Shown: piece after piece, positions 7,886-17,546 of the stretch | Position numbering within the stretch: the stretch's first letter is position 1 | Layout of the letters: each line of letters starts with the position of its first letter | Assembly (NCBI GenBank): GCA_019359375.1 | Contig: JAHHHL010000012.1 | Span: 62,001-126,000, forward strand | Direction of reading: 5' to 3' | Length of the DNA stretch: 64,000 nucleotides | Source: Lyngbya sp. HA4199-MV5 | Lineage (GTDB): Bacteria; Cyanobacteriota; Cyanobacteriia; Leptolyngbyales; Leptolyngbyaceae | The notes under the pieces: model-generated | The model's database searches: none | Told to the model about the DNA's origin: nothing | The model's input: only the letters and a program-made list of their open reading frames with translations | Made by a program: the position numbers and the translations under genes

Positions 7886-10254
7886 TAGCCCACCTGGAAA
7901 GTGATTGATTCAATTTGAATTGTGCTGACTGTCAAAGAATCCAGTGCGAATGTAATTTCGTCTGTAATCTCTAGATAAACGATTATTCCTGTTACTGCTG
8001 CACCGTCTAAAGAACCACCAAGCTTAAACCCGCCAATTAAAGGAACAGTGCGACTTTCAATGTTCCCACCGAGGCGTACACCACCCAAGTACGATCGCGT
8101 GATACCTGCAAACGCCGCTATTCCTCCTACTTTGATCCCGCCCATTAGATTTATGCGCGGTCCCGCTACAAACCGCCCGCCTGCTTTTACCCCACCCCTG
8201 AAAGTTGTTGTAACGATTGGGCTTAGCCGTCCCCCTAGACGCACACCACCCCTAAACACGTCTGAAACGGTGCCCAGGTCATAGGGGTAAACGCGAATAT
8301 TGCCGCCGAAACAGATGCCGCCATCAAAGGCAACGATCGGGCTATAGGGCAATTTCACAGCAGTTGTTCCTACTGCCACAGTTGCTTGCCAGATGCCTTC
8401 ACAGCTCACCACCGCCCGATCGGGGTCGTGGGTAAAGCTAATCGCGTCTGCCTGATAAAGGTAGGTAGTGATGTCTGGTTCGGTGCAGCGCCAGTTGCTT
8501 AAGGGTGAAAAACCATTTAAGAACCGTTCGTCAAACGGCACCAGGATGGTCTGCCCCTGCCTGCGACCAATCAGCAGCGCCCCTTCCATCTGCGCGATCG
8601 CGTCGGCTTGCTCACTGGAGACCATGTACTCCACTTCAATAGTCCGAAACCGCTTCTGCTCGTTGCTGCCAGCAGGCGTGCCAAACAGGGCGCGTCCCTT
8701 CACCTGAATTTCGATTTCGGTATAGCGCTCCGGACGGCGCTCTGGTGCGGATGGCTGTTGCCCGCCGACGGCGCTCACCTCTGTCCTGGCATCGGTTGTC
8801 ACCAGCGCTAGCTTGCTCAGCAGCGAATTGAAATTAGCCGCCGCTTCAGCGTTCGCTGTGATAAACGACGATCGGGTAACAGTCGTTTTTTGCCACTCAT
8901 AGCCCCGCACTTTTGCCGATTTCTCCACGACCAGCGCAGCCAAATTGAGCGCTAAGGGGTCAGCCAGCACAGTCAAATCTTCGTTGGGCGCGATCGCAGC
9001 AACGGGAAGCTTTGTGGCGATCGCCTGCCCCGCTACCACTTGCGTTTGATAGTTAAAGGCGTATTGATCCGCCACGCTGCCATCTTGCGGGTTGGGATAG
9101 TCCTGATAGGTGAAGGTGGTCGTCTCTTCAGAGGCAGTAGCGGGCTGAAAGCGATCATAGGAAAGCCGCTGTTCTTCTGTTAAATTTGCCCACCATGCAG
9201 CAGCAGCAGCGGCTACAGGGCGTAGCGTCACCCGCAGAATCTTGAGCAAGCGCCCCGTGGGTCCCGGTTCGTAAAAGTAGGTTGTGGTGCTGTCGCTGGA
9301 AAAGGTGAGACGCAGACTACCCGGCTCTTCGACAGGATAAACCACGCCAGCCGTTTCCTCGATTACTTCCTGTCTGTATTTGGAGCCACCATCCTGGCAA
9401 TCGGTAATCGTCGTGCGCCGCAAGACAGTCGTACTCACGGTGCCGCCACTGACAGACGATTGATATTCTTCGTCCGGGTTGCTGGTCAAGCAACGCCAGG
9501 TGTCAATGCCGATTTTGTCGATGCCCACACACCGCAGCTCTTCTACCGGGGTCTCTGCTCCTTCAGACGGCTGATAGATTATCTCGCCGCCACCGGGTCC
9601 GATCGTGATATCTACAACAGGCGTTGCTGTAGGGTCAAGCCGTAGATCAAGCGCTTGAATCTGTCCCTGGTTATCCTGCCAGAGCGCTTTCTGTCCGGCA
9701 TACGCCACCTTGCCCGCTTGCTGTACATAGCTCCCACCAATTTTGGGCAAGGGATGGGCGATCGGGTAGGCAGGCACCGCTCCCACCCATGTCGTGATGC
9801 CTGCTGCTGCAAGTATGGGCGCGATCGCGTCCGTGCGACTGGTTGCTACACCCAGCACAATGCCCGACTTATCGTTGTCCGGCTCGGCAAAGTCTCGTAG
9901 TGCCAGCAGACACCCCACTTGCAACACCAGATCCGGTGTGTCTGGATGGGGTGGCAATGCTTCTTTGAGGATATACAGCCAGCCGCAGGGATGCGGAGTA
10001 TACGTCACACCATCCAGCGATGCCAGGACTTTGACGCTCTGCCCACGATGCCAGCGCTGGGCATTTAAGCGTGGATTCATGGATTCCGGCGCATAGTCCC
10101 AGTAAGTCAGCGTGAGCGTGCCCGTGATCGGCAGCAATCCAGAGCGATCGCGCTTGGGTAGGCTGACATCAAAACTCTTCAACGTCTGCGACCAGTCCTG
10201 CTGATCGCTGCCAATCAAGATTTTCAGCCAGCAAGCGGACGCATTGACCGTCAT
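7885..10254 (-). CDS. tail tip/hub protein
   Basis: 789 aa, overlapping the upstream gene by 4 bases. The N-terminal part (WKILIG-like start, R-GQ-VKVLASLDGVTY, GWLYILKEALPP) resembles the hub or baseplate-like proteins that follow the distal tail protein in siphoviruses. From about residue 655 there are at least five imperfect repeats of GG-x-x-x-GG (GGVRLGG, GGVKAGG, GGIKVGG, GGVRLGG, GGFKLGG), suggesting a glycine-rich fibrous or helical extension. The order tape measure, distal protein, hub is the standard one, which supports the call. Confidence 0.65.
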   Translation of the reverse strand: MTVNASACWLKILIGSDQQDWSQTLKSFDVSLPKRDRSGLLPITGTLTLTYWDYAPESMNPRLNAQRWHRGQSVKVLASLDGVTYTPHPCGWLYILKEALPPHPDTPDLVLQVGCLLALRDFAEPDNDKSGIVLGVATSRTDAIAPILAAAGITTWVGAVPAYPIAHPLPKIGGSYVQQAGKVAYAGQKALWQDNQGQIQALDLRLDPTATPVVDITIGPGGGEIIYQPSEGAETPVEELRCVGIDKIGIDTWRCLTSNPDEEYQSSVSGGTVSTTVLRRTTITDCQDGGSKYRQEVIEETAGVVYPVEEPGSLRLTFSSDSTTTYFYEPGPTGRLLKILRVTLRPVAAAAAAWWANLTEEQRLSYDRFQPATASEETTTFTYQDYPNPQDGSVADQYAFNYQTQVVAGQAIATKLPVAAIAPNEDLTVLADPLALNLAALVVEKSAKVRGYEWQKTTVTRSSFITANAEAAANFNSLLSKLALVTTDARTEVSAVGGQQPSAPERRPERYTEIEIQVKGRALFGTPAGSNEQKRFRTIEVEYMVSSEQADAIAQMEGALLIGRRQGQTILVPFDERFLNGFSPLSNWRCTEPDITTYLYQADAISFTHDPDRAVVSCEGIWQATVAVGTTAVKLPYSPIVAFDGGICFGGNIRVYPYDLGTVSDVFRGGVRLGGRLSPIVTTTFRGGVKAGGRFVAGPRINLMGGIKVGGIAAFAGITRSYLGGVRLGGNIESRTVPLIGGFKLGGSLDGAAVTGIIVYLEITDEITFALDSLTVSTIQIESITFQVG

Positions 10255-10754
10255 GGCGCTACCTTCCGATCGCTTTCTTCCAGCGCGACCACCGCCTCTA
10301 CCCGCGCTCCTTTGCGGTTAAATTTGGGCGGTTGCGTAAACCGAAAGTAATATTGCGCGAAGTAGCTGATCTCAGTCGCGCTGATGTTGCTGACGGTGTT
10401 GAAAGGTGCGGGCGCAAGCGCACGGGTGCGAGAGCCTTCCTCCTGAAACTCAGTCGTGGTATCAACCACTAGCGTTTCAACATTTGCCACAGGCTCACGC
10501 GCCTGTCTACGCTTCTCCTGCCGACGATACAGCCCGTCTAAAAGCTTCCATTCGTCCCACTCCAGAAAGGCACTGAAAACCAGGATGTGGGGCGCTTCGT
10601 AAACCCGACCGTACCCGACAAAGTTGCCATACGCCGATCGCTGGCTGGCTGGCTGCTCAACAATCAGGCGTGGAAACGCATCGCCTGCAAACTGATAGTC
10701 GTAGATGGTTAGGCTTAAGTCGCCTAGCGTGAAGCTGATGTATTGATTACTCAT
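10251..10754 (-). CDS. distal tail protein candidate
   Basis: 167 aa, immediately after the tape measure and coupled to it by a 4-base overlap. Small proteins at this place normally cap the tail tube and link it to the hub. The sequence (YISFTLGDLSLTIYDY, then VFSAFLEWDEWKLLDGLYRRQ) is compatible but not diagnostic; the call rests mostly on gene order. Confidence 0.55.
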   Translation of the reverse strand: MSNQYISFTLGDLSLTIYDYQFAGDAFPRLIVEQPASQRSAYGNFVGYGRVYEAPHILVFSAFLEWDEWKLLDGLYRRQEKRRQAREPVANVETLVVDTTTEFQEEGSRTRALAPAPFNTVSNISATEISYFAQYYFRFTQPPKFNRKGARVEAVVALEESDRKVAP

Positions 10755-13700
10755 AGTCCTGCCTGTCCCACCAGGCTCTTGCTGGCATCTGCCAAGATCT
10801 TGGAGGCATCGGCGACGGGGTTTGCCGTGATCGCCGTGACGTTAGGGCGGTTCATCGAGTTAGCGAGGCGTTCTCCAAGACGGTCGATCGCGCTACTCAA
10901 CGTACTGCTCAACTGCTGCAAACCGCCACCCATACCTTGCCCTGCCGCTTCCTGTACAGGGTTCCCGGTGGGGATGCCGTTGGGTGCGGTAGCAGCCACA
11001 AACCCATTGCCGCCAAAGGTTTGACCGGCGTTGTACGTCACGCCTGTAAAACCGCCACCTGCGGCTCCACCGTTGGGGTCAATACCACCAATAACTTTCA
11101 CTTTGGCGGCATCTGCCGTCTCTGCCAGCTCTCTGGCACGTCCCCTACCCGCCGCCGCGTTCTGCTCGGACTGTGCTCGTTCCGCTGCCGCCTGCTTGAT
11201 GTCTAGCGCTCCTAAACCTAGCTGCCCTACCTCTCTCTGAGTGGCGGCGTTTGCCTGAGCATTACCAATCTGAGCGCCCGTGATGGCAACGTTTTGAGAT
11301 GCCAGTGCAACCCCTTGTTGAGCATTGGCAATCTCATTGGCATCGCCCGTTTTGAGCGCTTTGAGTAGGGCTGACTTCTGCTCATTCTCGGCAATCCGAG
11401 CGCTCATATTCGCCCGTTGTGCCTCCAATACGTTATTGCGGGCAGTCACTTCAGCCTGCCGCAGCTTTAGTTTTTCGGTCTCTCGTTCGGCATCATTCTG
11501 CTTTTGCAGTGCTCTCAGCTTTTCGCGATCGGCAGCAGCTTCGGCGGACTGTTTGATCTGCACCAGCTTGACTAGATCGGCATTGTTGACCTTACCGCTA
11601 ATGCTTAGCCCAGCAAGTTGCCCAACCTGTGCTTGTAGCACCTGCCGTTGATTGGTCCCCAAGTCTTTACTCTGGAGTTTTTTGAAAGAGTCAACTGCTT
11701 CCGAGGCGCGATCGACCGCAGCCTTCAACTGCTGCTGACGCGCCTCTGACACCGCAGCGCTCACCTTTGCTTGAGCCTCTACCAGTTGGCTTTCGCGTTG
11801 AATGCTGCCTGCCAAGAGGTCATTGCTGGCTTTCTGCTGGTCAATCCCTGCATTAGCGGCGGTTAGCTGCCGTTTCTGGGCGTCGGCAACGTTCTGAATC
11901 CCCCGCAAAACTCGTTGTGTTTCCAGGTCTTGAATTTTGGCTCGCTCAGCATCTTGCTTTTGCAGGTTTTCGGTGATCTGGTTTTCGGCTTCCCGCGACC
12001 CGATGACTTTATCTTGCTGTAGCTTTTTAATCTCTTGCAGGTCAATTTGAGCTTGTGCTAAACGCTTCTGCGCGGCTTCGGCTTCGATCCTTTGGATCTC
12101 AGCCTGCCCACCTTCGCCAACGACACCATCGCCTGATAGCTGCGTTTGACGTGCAGAAAACGTTTGAGCCGCTGTGGCTCGCTCGATCGCAGCGTTAGCG
12201 ACTTTACTACGCTGCTCAAAATCAGCTTGCTCGCGTTGGCGACGGATGCCCAGCAGTTTGACACGTTCATTGTCGAGGGCTTGCTCGATCGCCAGCTCTT
12301 TTTCAGCAGCTTCACGGGCATCTAAAACGCCCGCTGCCCGCTGTTGCTTCGTGGCGGCTAATTCTTTTTGCTTCTGAGCAATGGTGTCGGTTGCCGTCCG
12401 CTCCTCAATCTGGCTCGTTTCAACGGTGCCACTCGCACTCGATAGCCGCGAGGCATTGGCGCGTCTAGCAATTGCCGCTTCTGCCTGTTTATTCTGGAAT
12501 TCAAACTGTTTGAGCGTTTCCCGATTGGCAGCATCACGCGCCTTGATCTGGTTGTCCAGGTCGGACTTCTCCGCACTGGCAAGTTTTTTCTGAAGCTCCG
12601 ATCGCTTGGTTGCTGCTTCCTTAGCCCCGATTTGCCCCGTTTTCTCAGCGGCATCAATCTGCGCGATCGACTCCTCAATCGCTTTCACCTTGCCCTGGCT
12701 CTCTTTTGCCTGAATTTGGGCGATCGCGGCTTCAGTCTCCTGAGCGGTTTTAGTGCGGGAAAGTTGGGCTTTTTTGGCAAGGGCGATTTCGCGATCGGCT
12801 GACTCGGAGAGCTTATTCTCCTTCAGCGTTAAATCACGGCTGAAATCTTGAATGTCTTTGAGCTGCCCCGATGCCGTTTTTTCAGAGGTATCGACACCTG
12901 CTCCCTTACTGCTACTGCCTTCACTTGTCGCAAGACTCTTGCTGTCAACCTTGAGATCAGCCTTTGCCTCTGCTGCTTTTCTGACCGCTCGTTCTTGAAA
13001 GGTTTCCTCTTCTGGCGCACCTGCATCACGCTTAGCCGCTGCCGCTTTTTGCACTGCCGCCGCCTGAAAATCTGCCTTGGCAGCATCTTCGTCAGGTTTC
13101 GCTAATGTCCGTTTGCGAACTTCGTCTAGCTGCTTTTGGGTCTCCTCAAACCGGATTTTCTCAATTTCTTGTGGCTTGATCGAGCCAAAGGTAAGGGGTA
13201 CCCCACCGATATCGGTGGTTAAGCTTTGCCGTCGCACTCGCGCCTGCGTCCGTTTTTCCGCAGCATCAGCATCGGCTTTGGTGCCCCCCGCACCCTGAAT
13301 TGCCTTACTCGCGCCTTCTTTGTCGCCAGCATCAGGATTGAGCAACCCTTTCAGCCGTTGAGCGCCTTCGCCCAGCTTGTCTACAACCTTGCCTGCAACT
13401 CCAACCGCCTCATTCAGCAGTTTGACAAACTCCACCGTGCCCGACACCAGATCGGCGATCGCGCGTGGGTTCTCCTTCAGATACTCCGTGAGCGATCGCG
13501 CACCGCTGGCAACGTCATCTGCCAACACCTTGCCTGCTTCACCCAACGCCAGCGCTAACTCTTTCGCCAGATCAGGATCTTGTTCCAGAGAAAGCTTAAA
13601 GCCTTCGGCACTGCCCTTCAGCCCATCCAGCAACCCACTGGATTTAAGGATTTCATTGGCAGTATCGGTGCCTAACTTGGCTAAGCCCTCAAAGGCAGGC

Positions 13701-14950
13701 GCGATCGCCTCACCCAGGTTGAGCTTGAGCGTGGCAACCGACCCTTCTAAAAGCTTGAGTTGCCCTGGTAGCCCGGTAAGTAGTTTCTTTGCCGCTTCAC
13801 CCGCTGCATTATCTTGCGATGCATTATTAATTGTCTTGAACGTGCTGTCGATCTTTTCCTGAGAGGTTGACAACAGCGCTAAAAGCGGTGCTGCTCCACC
13901 ATCGCCAAAAATGGCTTTGACTAGAGACGCTTGCCGTTGTTGGGTTAGACCAGACAAGGATTTACGAAGCTCTGGAATAAGCGCTTCCAGGCTTCGCATT
14001 TTACCGCTGGCGTCAAAAACACTCACCCCAAGCTGCTCTATGGCATTCTTTGCCTCGGCGCTGGTCGGTGCCGCCAAGCTGCTAATGATGGTTTTGACAC
14101 CTGTTCCGGCTGCTTCCATCTGGAAACCTGCCGATCGCAGCAAACCAAACGTGGCTGCTAACGTTTCAAAGCTCTGGTTGTTTGCCTTCGCCACACCACC
14201 AGCTGATGAGATGGCTTGCAGCAAATCCTGCGCATCCGCCGCTGTCGCGTTACTGGTGGCGGCGACAACATCAGCCGTTTTCTTGGTGTTGGTGCCAAAG
14301 ACGTTAAATGCTGCCCCTGCCACCTCTGCCGCTTTGCCCAAGTCGGTCAGTCCAGAGGCTTCAGACAGCCTCACCACGCCTTCAACCTGCTCTTTAGTAT
14401 CTTTGGCACTAAAGCCAAGCTTGGCAAGCTGTACTGCCGCCTCACCCACCTGTACAGGGGTTTTAGAAGTCTCAATGCCTAAACGCTTGGCTTCGTCAGC
14501 CAGGGCTTTGGTTTCTTCCTTCGTGGCGTTGGCAACCGCGCCAAAGGTGGTGAGCTTGTCCTGAAAGGCAATGAACGTATCCAAGCCTTCTTTGACGGTG
14601 CCCGTAACGGCTCCTACAGCTCCTGCTACCGTGCCTTGAATGCTGTTGGCAAGGTTGATGCCAATGCCTTGCCCAATGCCTCTGCCAACTTCACCGAGCG
14701 CTTGCTTGGCAAAGTCACCCAGTTCTTTCAGTTTCTGTTTCGCAAGGCTGGTATCGGCATCGATCGGTGTCTTTACTCCACGCCCCGCCTGTTTTGCTAG
14801 CCCATCCAGTTCGCCTTTTGCCTTAGCTGTATCGGCTCCAACCTTAAGATTCGCGTCTTTGCCAGCGATCTGCTGTTGAGTCGCTGCAACCTGGGCAGGA
14901 ATGTCTTTGGTATTTAAGACCGCCTTAAATTCTACTGAGCCTATTTCCAC
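10751..14950 (-). CDS. tail tape measure protein
   Basis: 1399 aa with a GTG start. Residues about 120-420 match the TP901-type tape measure domain (EAVQLAKLGFS, AAEVAGAAFNVFG, AISSAGGVAKANNQSFE, GTGVKTIISSLAAPT, LVKAIFGDGG). Residues about 600-1250 are a very long, Gln/Lys/Glu/Ala-rich coiled coil, as expected for a protein that spans the tail lumen. By the usual rule of about 0.15 nm per residue, the tail would be roughly 200 nm long, which indicates a siphovirus. It follows the chaperone genes in standard order. The C-terminus is Gly- and Asn-rich. Confidence 0.93.
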   Translation of the reverse strand: MEIGSVEFKAVLNTKDIPAQVAATQQQIAGKDANLKVGADTAKAKGELDGLAKQAGRGVKTPIDADTSLAKQKLKELGDFAKQALGEVGRGIGQGIGINLANSIQGTVAGAVGAVTGTVKEGLDTFIAFQDKLTTFGAVANATKEETKALADEAKRLGIETSKTPVQVGEAAVQLAKLGFSAKDTKEQVEGVVRLSEASGLTDLGKAAEVAGAAFNVFGTNTKKTADVVAATSNATAADAQDLLQAISSAGGVAKANNQSFETLAATFGLLRSAGFQMEAAGTGVKTIISSLAAPTSAEAKNAIEQLGVSVFDASGKMRSLEALIPELRKSLSGLTQQRQASLVKAIFGDGGAAPLLALLSTSQEKIDSTFKTINNASQDNAAGEAAKKLLTGLPGQLKLLEGSVATLKLNLGEAIAPAFEGLAKLGTDTANEILKSSGLLDGLKGSAEGFKLSLEQDPDLAKELALALGEAGKVLADDVASGARSLTEYLKENPRAIADLVSGTVEFVKLLNEAVGVAGKVVDKLGEGAQRLKGLLNPDAGDKEGASKAIQGAGGTKADADAAEKRTQARVRRQSLTTDIGGVPLTFGSIKPQEIEKIRFEETQKQLDEVRKRTLAKPDEDAAKADFQAAAVQKAAAAKRDAGAPEEETFQERAVRKAAEAKADLKVDSKSLATSEGSSSKGAGVDTSEKTASGQLKDIQDFSRDLTLKENKLSESADREIALAKKAQLSRTKTAQETEAAIAQIQAKESQGKVKAIEESIAQIDAAEKTGQIGAKEAATKRSELQKKLASAEKSDLDNQIKARDAANRETLKQFEFQNKQAEAAIARRANASRLSSASGTVETSQIEERTATDTIAQKQKELAATKQQRAAGVLDAREAAEKELAIEQALDNERVKLLGIRRQREQADFEQRSKVANAAIERATAAQTFSARQTQLSGDGVVGEGGQAEIQRIEAEAAQKRLAQAQIDLQEIKKLQQDKVIGSREAENQITENLQKQDAERAKIQDLETQRVLRGIQNVADAQKRQLTAANAGIDQQKASNDLLAGSIQRESQLVEAQAKVSAAVSEARQQQLKAAVDRASEAVDSFKKLQSKDLGTNQRQVLQAQVGQLAGLSISGKVNNADLVKLVQIKQSAEAAADREKLRALQKQNDAERETEKLKLRQAEVTARNNVLEAQRANMSARIAENEQKSALLKALKTGDANEIANAQQGVALASQNVAITGAQIGNAQANAATQREVGQLGLGALDIKQAAAERAQSEQNAAAGRGRARELAETADAAKVKVIGGIDPNGGAAGGGFTGVTYNAGQTFGGNGFVAATAPNGIPTGNPVQEAAGQGMGGGLQQLSSTLSSAIDRLGERLANSMNRPNVTAITANPVADASKILADASKSLVGQAGL

Positions 14951-14981
14951 AGACAGCCCCTACGCTACGTGCTCAAAGTTC

Positions 14982-15317
14982 CTACTCAGACGCAGCCGCC
15001 TCCAGCAAACGCCGATCGAGCCACTCCACTACCCATCCCGGCAGCTTGCCTTCATCCCATAGTCTGAGTGTCGTTCGCGCGGCTGCTACAGGCACCAATG
15101 CTTTAGCCTCGCGCTGGTAAAGCGCAAGGGCATAAGGATTCACAAACTCAGTCGCTTCGGTGGGGCGCTTGACCCCATTGCACCCCGCGATCGTGGCGGC
15201 TACTCCATGCAACGGAGTGGCGATACTATTCGCCTGCTGCAATTCACGCTCATTGAGATAGGCGATCGCCCCGCTAATGACCTTTACACCGCAACGGCTA
15301 AAGCTGTCGTCTCCAAA
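14982..15317 (-). CDS. tail assembly chaperone, frameshift extension (gpT-like)
   Basis: This frame is -1 relative to the upstream chaperone gene. It is open from the slippery heptamer at 15317-15323 through 111 codons. The only initiator for an independent gene would be a TTG at 15242, and the codons before it read as ordinary protein (FGDDSFSRCGVKVISGAIAY). It is therefore best read as the C-terminal part of a fusion, as in lambda gpG-T, giving about 287 aa in total. The fusion normally recruits tail tube subunits to the tape measure. Confidence 0.7.
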   Translation of the reverse strand, partial: FGDDSFSRCGVKVISGAIAYLNERELQQANSIATPLHGVAATIAGCNGVKRPTEATEFVNPYALALYQREAKALVPVAAARTTLRLWDEGKLPGWVVEWLDRRLLEAAASE

Positions 15318-15844
15318 TTTTTTGTTACTGGGGAAGTCGTAAGAGAGTCGCCAGAAGATTTCCGTCCAGAAGTCTTGAGGGGCTTTTTTGCGGTGGTAGC
15401 CTCTGTCTCTGTTTCCATTTCAGAAGTAATTGTGGCAGTTTGCCAATGGGTACGCTCGCCAATAAAGAAATTATAGAGATCGTCGATTTGCTGTGTGCCC
15501 AGTTGCATAGTCTTAGCAACCGTCCAAGCGGCATCATGCCTGAATAACAGGATGAGTGTCACCGCTGCTGCTTTAAGGCGGAACAGTGTCAGTTCTTCCC
15601 ATGCGACGGTACGAGTCGCGCTTTCTAAAAAGCACTGCCACGTAAATTCTTCGCCTTGAGTCAATTGATGAAGTTTGGGTAACTCAAAAAGCGACACGGT
15701 GATGGTTTTACCCGTGACTACCTCAGAGGGGAGCAAGTCAAACGGCAAAGCCGCCGCGATCGCGGGTAGTTCTGTTTTAAAGAACTCAAACAGTGCCTTA
15801 ATTTCCGTGACCATGCCCAACGGTTTTAGCTCTGTCTCACTCAT
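15284..15844 (-). CDS. tail assembly chaperone (gpG-like)
   Basis: 186 aa from the ATG at 15844 (MSETELKPLG), which overlaps the end of the preceding gene. Longer upstream starts would extend far into that gene. It lies between the tail tube and tape measure, where siphoviruses keep this chaperone. Near the C-terminus the codons ACA AAA AAT contain the heptamer A AAA AAT (15323-15317) in the correct phase for -1 slippage, 11 codons before the TAA. Most ribosomes would end here, a minority would make the longer form. Confidence 0.75.
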   Translation of the reverse strand: MSETELKPLGMVTEIKALFEFFKTELPAIAAALPFDLLPSEVVTGKTITVSLFELPKLHQLTQGEEFTWQCFLESATRTVAWEELTLFRLKAAAVTLILLFRHDAAWTVAKTMQLGTQQIDDLYNFFIGERTHWQTATITSEMETETEATTAKKPLKTSGRKSSGDSLTTSPVTKNLETTALAVAV

Positions 15845-16064
15845 ACACTCGCTCCAAAACAACGTTGTAATCAGGGTTGTATTTAATTTCAGGCACCTTG
15901 ACCAGGTAAAGCTCACCATCTCGATTTTCGGTCTGGATCAGTGCCACCCTTTGCCCCATCAGCCCAGGATCGCGCAATGCCACCACACCAGCGGTAATGG
16001 TTTCCGCCTCTACTTGGCAGTGACTACAGAAGATGCCGCGTGTCTGTAAGCCGCTGATCAGCAT
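15837..16064 (-). CDS. small protein with CxxC and DUF-like fold, tail region
   Basis: 75 aa, starts MLISGLQTRGIFC with a CSHC motif at about residues 13-16 that could bind metal. Coupled at both ends to the tail tube and chaperone genes. Family not recognised. Confidence 0.6.
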   Translation of the reverse strand: MLISGLQTRGIFCSHCQVEAETITAGVVALRDPGLMGQRVALIQTENRDGELYLVKVPEIKYNPDYNVVLERVYE

Positions 16065-17071
16065 CAGGGTGTCACTGGTACAGGTACAGCTTTAATCACG
16101 GCACCGCTGAAGCTAATTTCCAGGTCGCCAGAAATGGGCGCGTTTGCCTGCCCCGCTTGTTTGTTGCTGGTAACAACGCCAATACCAACAATGCTGTCAC
16201 CCGTGATAAAACTGGGGTTAGGTGCGGGTTCCAGCCGTTTGACATAGATAAATTTTTGCAAATCCGCTTGTTCTGCCGCAGTGCGAAAAGCTGCGTTGTA
16301 ATGCCACTTAATCCCAGGCAGGGTGATTTTGCGATCGATGGTAGTCGGTGTCTGCAACTGTGCTCCACCTGTGTTAAACGTCACGGTTTGCACCGTAGCA
16401 AACGTTTCATCCAGGGAAGCATCGGTGCGATCCCAGAGATACGTGGGGAATTCTGCGCCTGATCCAGCAGTGATTGCCTCATCCAGTGCTCTGACGGTCA
16501 GGGTAGTGGCTCCGATCGCGGCTGAAACCGTGACTTTTGCCGACTTCTCCACGTCGTTAGAGTCAGCAAAACAAAGATATTGCCCAGCATAAACGGGTCC
16601 CAACAAGGGCTCAAACAGGGTCACGCTAGTTGCACCTTTGGCAGTTGTGTTCGTTACCAGCGCTGTTGCTCCTAACGTCATGTTGGCAGGGGTAGCACCC
16701 GTTGATGCAGCAGTAAAAGTTTGTCCGCTCAGCAGTACGAACGCACCTGTTGTTGGCTTGCCTGCAAAAATGCCCGTAGTTGGCGTGTTGAGCTTGACGC
16801 TTGCCAGAAGTGCATTCCGAATGATGGCAACAGTGTCGCCAGCTCCAGCGGTATAAGAGCCAATGACCACACCGTTTACGGTAAGCGAGTACACCCCTGC
16901 TGCTGCTGTCGCTACAGTCACGGTTTGCTGATAGCCACCGTCAAGGTAAATGTTTTGATCGACGATCGCGCTGGCGGAGACACCTGGATCAAGCGCTGCC
17001 AGATAAATTTGTACTAGCTTGCCCAGCACCGTTTGATGGCTAATCTGAGCGCGATTGCGAGTTAAAGGCAT
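16064..17071 (-). CDS. major tail (tube) protein candidate
   Basis: 335 aa, Ala/Thr/Val-rich and beta-like, placed between the tail terminator and tail chaperone genes, the normal position of the tube subunit. The last third (RKITLPGIKWHYNAAF, TSNKQAGQANAPISGDLEISFSG) resembles tube-protein strands; the middle may be an inserted Ig-like or decoration domain. Identified by synteny and size rather than by a diagnostic motif. Confidence 0.65.
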   Translation of the reverse strand: MPLTRNRAQISHQTVLGKLVQIYLAALDPGVSASAIVDQNIYLDGGYQQTVTVATAAAGVYSLTVNGVVIGSYTAGAGDTVAIIRNALLASVKLNTPTTGIFAGKPTTGAFVLLSGQTFTAASTGATPANMTLGATALVTNTTAKGATSVTLFEPLLGPVYAGQYLCFADSNDVEKSAKVTVSAAIGATTLTVRALDEAITAGSGAEFPTYLWDRTDASLDETFATVQTVTFNTGGAQLQTPTTIDRKITLPGIKWHYNAAFRTAAEQADLQKFIYVKRLEPAPNPSFITGDSIVGIGVVTSNKQAGQANAPISGDLEISFSGAVIKAVPVPVTP

Positions 17072-17114
17072 AGGAGAACCCAGCGCGGTTAAGGTCGCTG
17101 CTACTGTTCCCCCG

Positions 17115-17546
17115 CTAGACTCCCGCTCGCATCACCCGTTGCACTCGCGTCAGTGTGACGGTGATTCGTCGTGATTCAATGTTATCCAACACGGTCGATC
17201 GCACCACTCTGGGAGACACTTCAGTAATCTCATCGATCGCCAGCAAGAGTGCTTCTGTGGCGGCAATGGTCGTGTCGTTCAAGTCCCACTGCTTGAGCGT
17301 GATGGTTGTCTCTGCGGCAATCTGGTTACTACCCAGCATTGCGGTAACAGGCGTATTGACCTCTGGCTGAATGACCACCTCTAACCCCTCGACACTCATC
17401 CCCTGGGGCGAACTGCCTGTGTCATCAATGGCGATAGCAGGTGTGGTTTCGCCATTTAAGCTGGTGTAAGTGCCCAGCAAATCGCCCAGCGCCGTGATGA
17501 GGCGTTGTTGCAGCAGTTGAGCGCGATCGAGGTAGGTTTCAGTCAC
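17115..17546 (-). CDS. tail terminator candidate
   Basis: 143 aa between the gp10-like gene and the tube gene. It has the acidic helical start (YLDRAQLLQQRLITALGDLLG) and beta C-terminus (SRRITVTLTRVQRV) common among small proteins that terminate the tail tube. Overlaps the upstream gene by 4 bases. Assigned by position. Confidence 0.55.
   Translation of the reverse strand: MTETYLDRAQLLQQRLITALGDLLGTYTSLNGETTPAIAIDDTGSSPQGMSVEGLEVVIQPEVNTPVTAMLGSNQIAAETTITLKQWDLNDTTIAATEALLLAIDEITEVSPRVVRSTVLDNIESRRITVTLTRVQRVMRAGV

Noticed and set aside
13911-14564. 217-aa plus-strand ORF
   Set aside because: Shadow of the tape measure gene on the opposite strand, whose family match is clear.
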